Of a stretch of 14,545 bases of DNA, positions 6,065 through 12,354 are shown piece after piece. The stretch covers positions 1-14,545 of the forward strand of contig JAQBVH010000015.1 in NCBI GenBank assembly GCA_027623615.1. The letters run 5' to 3'. Numbering within the stretch: position 1 is the stretch's first letter; the number at the start of each line of letters is the position of its first letter. Source of the stretch: Planctomycetota bacterium (GTDB taxonomy: Bacteria > Planctomycetota > UBA1135 > GCA-002686595). Made by a program: the position numbers and the translations under genes. The notes under the pieces were generated by a model, which was given only the letters and a program-made list of their open reading frames with translations, made no database searches and was not told the DNA's origin.

Positions 6065-7081
6065 ATGCAAGACCTCTCGCCGTCCAAGCCCCTCACAGGT
6101 CGCCGCGTCCTGGTGACCGGCGGCGCCGGCTTCATCGGCGCGAGCACCACCCGAGCCCTGCTCGCCAGAGGTGCTGAGGTGGTCGTGGCGGACGACTTCT
6201 CGGTCGGGTCGCAGGAGCGTCTGCCCACAGGGGACCCGGGCCTGACCGTCCTGCCGGTGGACGTCGCCGCCCCCGGCGCGATGGCCGGCTTGCTCGGCGA
6301 GTTCGGTGCGCTGCACGCGGTCGTCCACCTGGCCGCGAGGGTGGGCGTGGCGCGCGTGCTCTCCGATCCCGAGGGCTGCTGGCGGGAGCACGTCGCCATG
6401 GGACGCGAGCTGCTCACGGCCCTACAGGCCTGCGCCCCGGCGCAGCGGCCGCGCCTGCTCGCGGCCTCGACCAGCGAGGTCTACGCCGACGGCGCGGGAG
6501 CCCTGGACGAGGAGGCGCCGGTGCGCTCCCTCGCCGGTCGTGGTCGCTGGGCCTACGCCGCGTCGAAGCTCGCCGTGGAGCGCCTGCTCGACGCCTCGGC
6601 CCACCTCTGGCCAACGGGCGAGGGCCCCGTCCATCTGCGCTTCTTCAACGTCGTCGGCCCCGGTCAGGACATGGACGGGGGCATGGTGCTGCCTCGTTTC
6701 GTGCAGCAGGCCCTCGCGGGTGAGCCCCTGACCGTCCACGGCGACGGCCGCCAGACGCGGACCTTCGCGCACGTCGATGACGTCGCGGCGGACCTGACCG
6801 AGCTCGTGGCCAGGGGCCACGTGCCTGCGGGCCCGCTCAACCTGGGCGGAGCGGCGAGCTGCACCATCGAGGAGCTCGCTCACGCGGTGGTCCGCCATGC
6901 GGGCAGCGACTCCTCCGTCAGCCTGGTCGATCCGACCAAGCACGTGTCCCCGCGCTTCGAGGCGGTGCGCTTGCGGCGCCCGAACCTCTCGCGGGCGCAG
7001 GCCTTGGGCCTGGGGCTGCGCGCGCGATCCCTCGACGAGATCGTCGAGGCCACGCTCGCGGCGGCTCGCGCCGCGGTCTGA
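6065..7081 (+). CDS. NAD-dependent sugar-nucleotide epimerase/dehydratase (extended SDR)
   Basis: The product is 338 residues from ATG 6065; a TTG at 6014 would add 17 residues with no family-like content. The Rossmann nucleotide-binding motif 'VLVTGGAGFIGAS' is at ~15-27, followed by 'HLAARVGV' (~88-95), the catalytic region 'STSEVY' (~135-140), and the Tyr164-x3-Lys168 pair in 'YAASK'. Substrate-domain motifs include 'RFFNVVGPGQD' (~192-202), 'VLPRFVQQAL' and 'VHGDGRQTRTFAHVDDVA' (~224-241), the last typical of UDP-glucose 4-epimerase, UDP-glucuronate decarboxylase and dTDP-glucose dehydratase relatives. All use NAD on nucleotide sugars in the cytoplasm. The exact reaction cannot be chosen from the sequence. 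By context it likely supplies an activated sugar to the adjacent glycosyltransferases. There is no visible Shine-Dalgarno sequence; the ATG is preceded by GGCCCCACG. Confidence 0.88.
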   Translation: MQDLSPSKPLTGRRVLVTGGAGFIGASTTRALLARGAEVVVADDFSVGSQERLPTGDPGLTVLPVDVAAPGAMAGLLGEFGALHAVVHLAARVGVARVLSDPEGCWREHVAMGRELLTALQACAPAQRPRLLAASTSEVYADGAGALDEEAPVRSLAGRGRWAYAASKLAVERLLDASAHLWPTGEGPVHLRFFNVVGPGQDMDGGMVLPRFVQQALAGEPLTVHGDGRQTRTFAHVDDVAADLTELVARGHVPAGPLNLGGAASCTIEELAHAVVRHAGSDSSVSLVDPTKHVSPRFEAVRLRRPNLSRAQALGLGLRARSLDEIVEATLAAARAAV

Positions 7082-7100
7082 GCCGGCGCCCGAGACGCCG

Positions 7101-7128
7101 GTCCGAGGTGGCCGAGTCCGAGATGGCC
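7101..7128 (+). repeat. Two 13-bp direct repeats upstream of the glycosyltransferase operon
   Basis: GTCCGAGGTGGCC (7101-7113) and GTCCGAGATGGCC (7116-7128) differ at one base and have a 15-base period. They lie just after the epimerase stop and before the promoter-like sequence. They could be an operator or a small slippage duplication; nothing else supports a choice. Confidence 0.5.
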
Positions 7129-7142
7129 AGCCTTGCGCGTTC

Positions 7143-7169
7143 TTGCGCGACCCGGCGCCCCGCTACACT
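7143..7169 (+). promoter_or_regulatory. Candidate promoter of the GT4 operon
   Basis: TACACT at 7164-7169 matches four of six bases of a sigma-70 -10 box. TTGCGC at 7143-7148 is a possible -35, but the 15-base spacing is short; a second TTGCGC at 7133 is too far. It lies about 60 bases before the GTG of the first GT4 gene. The operon needs its own promoter only if it is not read through from the epimerase gene. Confidence 0.3.
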
Positions 7170-7226
7170 GTGCCCCGTGGACACACCGTGCGCCGTGGAC
7201 CCCCCGCTCCAGCTCCGGAGGCGCGC

Positions 7227-8387
7227 GTGCGCATCGCCCGCGTCCTGACCCGGCTCAACCTCGGCGGGCCCGCTCGGCAGGTGCTCGCGTCGGATCCGCT
7301 CCTGGCCGAGCGCGGTCACACCGTGCGCGTGTTCGCCGGTCACCCTGGGAGAGGCGAGGGCGACCTCTTCGACCTGTACCGCGCCCGGGGGATCGACGTC
7401 GTGCGCGTCCCGGGCCTCGCGCGCCGCATCGGCCCCTCGGACTGGTTGGCGGGTCGCTGCCTGCGCAGGGCCCTGGGGGAGTTCCGTCCCGACCTGGTGC
7501 ACACCCACGCCTCCAAGGCCGGCCTCCTCGGTCGTCGAGCGGCCTGGCGACTGGCCGGGGTGCGCACCGTCCACACATTCCATGGGCATGTGCTCGAGGG
7601 GTACTTCCCCGCGCGCGTCAGCCGGGCTTTGATCCGCCTCGAGCGGCGGCTCGCCGCGCGCACCGACCGGGTCGTGGCCGTCTCCCACGCCACCGCGGAC
7701 GACCTGGTGCGCCTCGGCGTGTGCGCCGAGCGGCACCTGACCGTCGTGCCTCCCGGGATCGACCTGGCCGCGCTGCTCGCCCTGCCCGGTCGCTCCCAGC
7801 ACCTGCGCCGGATGATCGGTGCGGGCGAGGGAGCCTTCGTCGTCGGCGTGATCGGACGCCTGGCGCAGGTCAAGCAGCCTCAGGTCGCGCTCGACGTGTT
7901 CGAGGTGCTGGCCGAGCGCTACCCGGGCCTGCACCTGTGCTTCATCGGGGACGGCGCGGAGTGGGGAGCCCTCGAGCGGCGCATCCGCGCTGGTCGACAA
8001 GCCGTCACCGAACGCGTGCACTTGGTGGGCGCACAGCCCAACATGGTGGCCGTGCTCGCCGACCTGGACGCCGTCCTGCTCACCTCCCGCAGCGAAGGAG
8101 CCCCCGTGGCCCTGATCGAGGCCGCCGCCGCCGCGAAGCCGGCCGTGGCGATGCGGGTCGGTGGCGTGGAGGAGATCGTGGCCCACGAGCGCACGGGCTT
8201 CGTCGGCGAGGACGCGGACGAGCTGGCCTATGGCCTGGCCCAGCTGCTCGACAGCCCTCAGCTCGCGAGGGACATGGGTCACCGCGCGCGCCTGCGCGTC
8301 CAGGAGCGCCACTCCGCCGCGGCCCTGGCCGATCGACTCGAGGCCGTCTACCTGTCCGTGCTCGAGGAGGCCCCGTGCGCCTCCTGA
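7227..8387 (+). CDS. Glycosyltransferase family 4, first of three
   Basis: The product is 386 residues. The GTG at 7227 was chosen because GGAGG (7217-7221) precedes it by 5 bases and the family's first strand starts immediately (MRIARVLTRLNLGGPARQVL). The reading frame is open further upstream, but that part overlaps the epimerase gene and is a shadow. GT-B fold signs include the glycine-rich N-terminal loop (~12-15), 'HTHASKAGLLGRRAAW' (~92-107), 'VHTFHGHVLEGYF' (~115-127), 'VVAVSHATADDL' (~149-160) and 'VVPPGIDL' (~173-180). The C-terminal donor domain has 'VIGRLAQVKQP' (~208-218), 'FIGDGAEW' (~239-246) and the E-x7-E motif E290/E298 ('SEGAPVALIEA'). The motifs and length fit a retaining GT4 enzyme using a nucleotide sugar in the cytoplasm. 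Donor and acceptor are unknown. It overlaps the next gene by 13 bp. Confidence 0.9.
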   Translation: MRIARVLTRLNLGGPARQVLASDPLLAERGHTVRVFAGHPGRGEGDLFDLYRARGIDVVRVPGLARRIGPSDWLAGRCLRRALGEFRPDLVHTHASKAGLLGRRAAWRLAGVRTVHTFHGHVLEGYFPARVSRALIRLERRLAARTDRVVAVSHATADDLVRLGVCAERHLTVVPPGIDLAALLALPGRSQHLRRMIGAGEGAFVVGVIGRLAQVKQPQVALDVFEVLAERYPGLHLCFIGDGAEWGALERRIRAGRQAVTERVHLVGAQPNMVAVLADLDAVLLTSRSEGAPVALIEAAAAAKPAVAMRVGGVEEIVAHERTGFVGEDADELAYGLAQLLDSPQLARDMGHRARLRVQERHSAAALADRLEAVYLSVLEEAPCAS

Positions 8388-9502
8388 TGGTCAGCGGCGA
8401 CCGCCAGGTCGCGATCGGCGAGCGCGGGCCCTTCCACGCGATGCAGCGCGAGTTCTCCCGCTACTTCGACCGCATCGACGTGCTCTGCCCAAAGGCCCCC
8501 GGTCCGGTTACGGTCGAGACGATCCACGACAACGTGCACTTTCACCCGGCGCCCTGCGGACGCCGCGGCATGGTGCGCTACATCGCCGACCGGGGCGCGG
8601 AGCTGATCCGCGAGCACGGCCACACCCTGATCACGAGCCACGACTACGGCTGGTTCTACAACGGTGTGGGCAGCGCGGCCCTGACGGGGCGCACGGGCGT
8701 GCCCTACCTGTCCGAGATCCACCACGTCCCCGGGGTGCCCGTGCCGGCCGACCTGCGCGAGCGCTTCGACAAGTGGGTCGCGCGGGTGTACGTGCGCTGG
8801 GCGCGCCACAAGACCCTGGGCTTTCGGGTCGTCAACCAGGAGGAGATGCCGCGGCTGCTGCGCCGCTGGGGTGTGCCGGCCGAGCGCATCTTCATCCTCC
8901 CCTCGCTCTACATCGACCAGGACGTGTTCTTCCCGCGCGAGGTCCAGGCGCAGCGTGACCTCGTCTTCGCGGGGCGCATGGTGACGAACAAGGGCGTCGG
9001 CAACCTGCTCGAAGCGATGGCGGTCCTCAAGCGTGAGGGGATGCCGGTCTCGGGCATGTTCATCGGCAAGGGTCCCCTGCGCGAGAAGCTGATCGCTCGC
9101 GCCGCCCAGCTTGGCGTAGACGCCGAGTTCGTCGAGTGGGTCGACTCCCCCGAGGACCTCGCCGAGCTGTATCGCACCTCGCGCGTGGTGGTGTGCGCGT
9201 CGACCTGCGAGGGCGGCCCGCGCTTCACGGTGGAGGCCATGGCCTGCGGGACGCCCTGCGTCTCGACCCCGGTCGGGGTGATGGGGGACCTGCTCGCGGA
9301 CGGACGCGGCGGCGGCCTGGCCGGCTTCCACGCCCACTCCCAGGCGCTGGCCCTGAAGCGCGTGCTCCAGGACGAGCAGGTGCGCGCGGAGATGGGCCGC
9401 AACGCAGCCGAGATCGCGCGCCCCTTCGAGTACGGCCGCGCGATCGGCGTCTACGCCAATGGCCTGCGCCTGATGGCCGGCGCCCCGGAGTTGACCCTTT
9501 GA
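8375..9502 (+). CDS. Glycosyltransferase family 4, second of three
   Basis: The product is 375 residues from GTG 8375, which has GAGGAGG (8364-8370) four bases upstream. ATG 8387, four codons later, overlaps the previous stop as TGATG and is an alternative. The N-terminal domain starts MRLLMVSGDR and has 'LITSHDYGWFYNGVGSAAL' (~85-103) and 'PYLSEIHHVPG' (~110-120). The C-terminal domain shows 'LVFAGRMVTNKGVGNLLEAM' (~196-215), 'FIGKGPLREKL' (~229-239), 'FVEWVDSPEDLAELYRTSRV' (~252-271) and E-x7-E as E279/E287 ('CEGGPRFTVEAMACGTP'). This is a standard GT4 donor site. The N-terminal half differs strongly from the neighbouring GT4 proteins, so it probably recognises a different acceptor. The short overlaps on both sides place it inside one operon. 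Confidence 0.9.
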   Translation: MRLLMVSGDRQVAIGERGPFHAMQREFSRYFDRIDVLCPKAPGPVTVETIHDNVHFHPAPCGRRGMVRYIADRGAELIREHGHTLITSHDYGWFYNGVGSAALTGRTGVPYLSEIHHVPGVPVPADLRERFDKWVARVYVRWARHKTLGFRVVNQEEMPRLLRRWGVPAERIFILPSLYIDQDVFFPREVQAQRDLVFAGRMVTNKGVGNLLEAMAVLKREGMPVSGMFIGKGPLREKLIARAAQLGVDAEFVEWVDSPEDLAELYRTSRVVVCASTCEGGPRFTVEAMACGTPCVSTPVGVMGDLLADGRGGGLAGFHAHSQALALKRVLQDEQVRAEMGRNAAEIARPFEYGRAIGVYANGLRLMAGAPELTL

Positions 9503-10560
9503 AGCTGATCTTCGTCACGCAGGTGCTCGACGCCGACGACGCCGTGCTCGGCTTCGTGACCCGCTGGATCGAGGGCCTCGCCGCCAACTGTGAGCGCGTG
9601 CGAGTGATCGCTCTCGAGGTGGGCAACACGCAGGGCCTCCCGGCCAACGTGGACCACCGCACGGTCGGGCGCCAGGGCAGCCTGCGGCGCTGGCTGCGCT
9701 ACCGCGGCCAGCTCAAGGAGGCCTTCGCCGACGGCTTCGACACGCTGCTGACCCACATGGTCCCGCGCTACTCGGTCGTGGCGGATGGCCTCGCGCGCAA
9801 GGCCGGGGCCGGACACTTCCTCTGGTACACCCACAAGGGCGTCGACCAGCGGCTGATCAACGCGGTCAAGGTCGTCGACCGGGTGTTCACGGCGAGCGCG
9901 GAGTCGATGCGCGTCGACACGCCCAAGAAGGTCGTCACCGGCCACGGGATCGACCTGGCGCCCTTCCGCGACGCGGGCCCGCCCGAGGAGCCGCCGCGCC
10001 TGTTGTCGGTCGGCAGGCTGACCGCGTCGAAGGACCCGCTGACCCTGATCGAGGCCCTGGCGCTGCTGCGCGAGCGCGGCCACGACGTCTCGCTCGATTG
10101 GGCCGGCGGCGGACTGGCGGCGGGCGACGACGCCTACGCGGACGGGGTGCGCGCGCGCATCGCCGAGCTGGATCTCAGCGAGCACGTGCGCCTGCTCGGC
10201 GCGGTGCCCCATCCGAAGATCCCCGTGCTGTACCGCCAGTGCACCCTCTTCGTGTCGGGCAGCCGCACGGGCAGCGTCGACAAGGTCGTGCTCGAGGCGA
10301 TGGCGACCGGCCGACCGGTGGTGACCTGCAACGAGAGCTTCCCGGCCATCCTCGGCGAGCTGGGGGGCGACAGCCGCGCGATGCTCTACGAGCCAGGTGA
10401 CGTCGACGGGCTGGTGGGCTGCCTCGAGGACCTGCTCGGCGGCTCCGCCGCGCAGCGCGCGCACCTCGGCGCCCGCCTGCGCGCGATCGTCGAGCGCGAC
10501 CACGAGGTCGACGCGCTGATGACGCGGCTGGTCGGGTTGATGGAGAAGGCGCACGCGTGA
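9499..10560 (+). CDS. Glycosyltransferase family 4-like, third of three, with altered E-x7-E
   Basis: The product is 353 residues. The start is very probably TTG 9499: it overlaps the previous TGA as TTGA, GGAG (9487-9490) lies 8 bases upstream, and the protein then begins MKLIFVTQVLDADDAV, the first strand of a GT-B domain. Later motifs are 'HFLWYTHKGVDQRLI' (~106-120), 'VFTASAESMR' (~129-138), 'VTGHGIDLAPF' (~146-156), 'LLSVGRLTASKDPLTLIEAL' (~168-187) and 'SGSRTGSVDKVVLEAMATG' (~253-271). The last corresponds to the donor-site E-x7-E motif, but only the second Glu (E266) is present; the first position is Gly258 in 'TGSVDK'. I recall a GT4 subgroup with this sequence, so the enzyme may still be active. 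Sugar and acceptor are unknown. The gene ends in GTGA, overlapping the next start. Confidence 0.85.
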   Translation: MKLIFVTQVLDADDAVLGFVTRWIEGLAANCERVRVIALEVGNTQGLPANVDHRTVGRQGSLRRWLRYRGQLKEAFADGFDTLLTHMVPRYSVVADGLARKAGAGHFLWYTHKGVDQRLINAVKVVDRVFTASAESMRVDTPKKVVTGHGIDLAPFRDAGPPEEPPRLLSVGRLTASKDPLTLIEALALLRERGHDVSLDWAGGGLAAGDDAYADGVRARIAELDLSEHVRLLGAVPHPKIPVLYRQCTLFVSGSRTGSVDKVVLEAMATGRPVVTCNESFPAILGELGGDSRAMLYEPGDVDGLVGCLEDLLGGSAAQRAHLGARLRAIVERDHEVDALMTRLVGLMEKAHA

Positions 10561-12317
10561 GCGTCCGCGCCGAGCTCTGCGCGCCCCTGCGGGCGGTCCT
10601 GCGCTGGATGCAGTCCTTGCGCGACGGCCAGGGGCGCATCGTGTGCCCCGATCACGGCATCGCGCACACCGGCAAGAACGCCGGCGCGATCGTGATCGCC
10701 TGCGAGCTGGCGCGCCTCGACCCGGAGGCCGACCGCGACGCCCTGTTCGCCTTCGCCCTCGAGCAGGCCGGGCACCTGGCGGACAGCCTCGAGCGCGAGG
10801 GCGAGAGCACCTGCTTCACGTTCCGGCCCGGTCGGCACGACCCCTACAACTGCTCGAACTCGGTGATCGACGGGGCCGCCTGCTCGGACGCGCTGGCGGA
10901 GTTCGTGCGCGCCTTCGGAGCGCGCCTCGACGCCGAGCAGCGCGAGCGCTTCCAGCACGCCAGCGTGCTGCACGCGCAGACCTATCTGCGCTACTGCATC
11001 TTCGACAAGGGCGTCCCCGCCCAGCGCGCCTGGGCGATGACCGGCGTCGCGAACGCCTGGGACCTCGCGCGGCACGACGTGCTCGAGCTGGCGGTGACCG
11101 AGGGCACCTGGGTGCTCGAGGCGATCCAGAACCGGGACGGTAGCTACCCCTATCACCCGGTCGAGTGGGGCGCCGCGCACGTGGGCGCGAGCGACGTGTC
11201 GGCGTTCTACCAGTCGCGGGTGACCGCGTTCCTGATGTTCGCCCTCGAGCGCATCGGTCGTGACCCGCGCGATCCCTCCTTCGCCAAGCAGCTCGTGCCC
11301 GGGCTCGAGTTCCTGGAGGGCTTGCAGGGACCCGACGGGATCAAGTGCGGCCTCGTCGAGGCCAAGCCCTGGTACTGGGGCGCGACCTACGAGGTCGCGA
11401 GCCACCCCTTCGACACCTACGCCCTCGCGCGCGGGTGGCGGCACTACAGGCGCCGCGACTTCGCCCTGGCGGCGCGACGCGCGTTCGAGGTCTGGGCCGG
11501 TCACCTGACCCCAGGCGGCATGCCGACCAGTCACCGGCCTGGACCGGGCCGCTCGCGCAGCTACCAGTGCCCGCTGTTCTGGGCCGGGCACGCCTCCTGG
11601 ATGGCGCGCTCGCTCGAGGACCTCGAGGCGATCTACGCATTGCCCGGCGAGCTGGAGTCCCTCGGCGCGGGCCTCGAGCTGCGCATCCGGCCCTTCGCCG
11701 ATGCGTCGCTCGTGCGCCTCGAGGACGGCGCCGTCTGCGCGTGGGTGCGCGGGAAGCGGCCCGGCTTCAACGTGTCCCACGGCAGCCCGCACGGCGCGGG
11801 CTTGATCCGCGTGATCTCCAGAGCGACCGGAGAGGAACTCGTGCCTCGCTGTCGCTTGGGCGGCTCGAACGAGGGCGAGTGGAGCGGCAAGCTCGGCCGC
11901 CCCTCCTGGGTGCGCGGCTGGCGCAGCGGCGGCAAGGAGGCACGCTTCTCCCTTTGGCTCGCGCGCAATGCCTGGCGCGGTGGCCGCAAGCGCGAGGCGC
12001 TGACCTGGCCGGGGCGCATGCTGCAGCGGGGGGTCCTGGCCTTCGGTTCCGCCCGGGTGGGCAGCGCCTTCGCCCTCGACCCGACCCTCGACTACCTGCC
12101 CGACGGCGTGCGCCTGGAGACCCCCCTGGCGCGCCGGGACGGGACACCCGTTCCGGGGTCCCGGATCGAGCGCATCTTCCGCTTGACCGGGGACGGTCTG
12201 GAGGTCGAGGAGTGGGCCCACGCGGCCGGCGGCGTGCGTGGCCTCGAGTACCGTGTCCCGACGCGAGCCAGGGACGTGCGCAAGGATGGAGCAAGCGTGA
12301 GCTTTCAGCTGGGGTGA
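10557..12317 (+). CDS. Unassigned protein of a glycan operon, possibly alpha/alpha-toroid
   Basis: The product is 586 residues from GTG 10557. The start overlaps the previous TGA by 4 bases (GTGA) and has GGAGAAGG (10542-10549) seven bases upstream. I do not recognise the family with certainty. Residues ~1-360 contain repeated amphipathic helices separated by loops rich in aromatic, Gly and His residues: 'PDHGIAHTGKNAGA' (~31-44), 'RDGSYPYHPVEWGAAHVG' (~193-210), 'AKPWYWGATYEVASHPFDTYA' around 269-289, and 'GGMPTSHRPGPGRSRSY' (~320-336). This arrangement recalls (alpha/alpha)n-toroid folds of six-hairpin glycosidases, heparinase-type lyases and C5-epimerases. Residues ~370-586 look beta-rich, like the C-terminal sheet domain of such enzymes. 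There is no signal peptide or membrane helix, so it appears cytoplasmic, which is unusual for a glycan-degrading enzyme. It could edit a lipid-linked intermediate or have a non-enzymatic role. These are inferences from sequence texture only. Confidence 0.85.
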   Translation: MSVRAELCAPLRAVLRWMQSLRDGQGRIVCPDHGIAHTGKNAGAIVIACELARLDPEADRDALFAFALEQAGHLADSLEREGESTCFTFRPGRHDPYNCSNSVIDGAACSDALAEFVRAFGARLDAEQRERFQHASVLHAQTYLRYCIFDKGVPAQRAWAMTGVANAWDLARHDVLELAVTEGTWVLEAIQNRDGSYPYHPVEWGAAHVGASDVSAFYQSRVTAFLMFALERIGRDPRDPSFAKQLVPGLEFLEGLQGPDGIKCGLVEAKPWYWGATYEVASHPFDTYALARGWRHYRRRDFALAARRAFEVWAGHLTPGGMPTSHRPGPGRSRSYQCPLFWAGHASWMARSLEDLEAIYALPGELESLGAGLELRIRPFADASLVRLEDGAVCAWVRGKRPGFNVSHGSPHGAGLIRVISRATGEELVPRCRLGGSNEGEWSGKLGRPSWVRGWRSGGKEARFSLWLARNAWRGGRKREALTWPGRMLQRGVLAFGSARVGSAFALDPTLDYLPDGVRLETPLARRDGTPVPGSRIERIFRLTGDGLEVEEWAHAAGGVRGLEYRVPTRARDVRKDGASVSFQLG

Positions 12318-12336
12318 CGGGGTACCCTTGCCCGTC
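12316..12336 (+). other. Small hairpin between the unassigned gene and the membrane transferase gene
   Basis: GACGGG (12316-12321) pairs with CCCGTC (12331-12336) around a 9-base loop. It overlaps the stop of the upstream gene and ends 18 bases before the next ATG. This is the only non-overlapping junction in the operon. It might modulate read-through or translation, but a 6-bp stem is weak evidence in this base composition. Confidence 0.3.
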
Positions 12337-12354
12337 TCTGCACCGCCGACCGCC

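Noticed and set aside
5936..6391. Extension of the GT9 frame upstream of ATG 5935, by up to 152 codons.
   Set aside because: GT9 similarity starts within a few residues of ATG 5935, and the extension would overlap the well-supported epimerase gene on the opposite strand.
7175..7200. CCGTGGAC repeated 18 bases apart upstream of the first GT4 gene.
   Set aside because: The 8-bp match is short for this base composition and has no further support.
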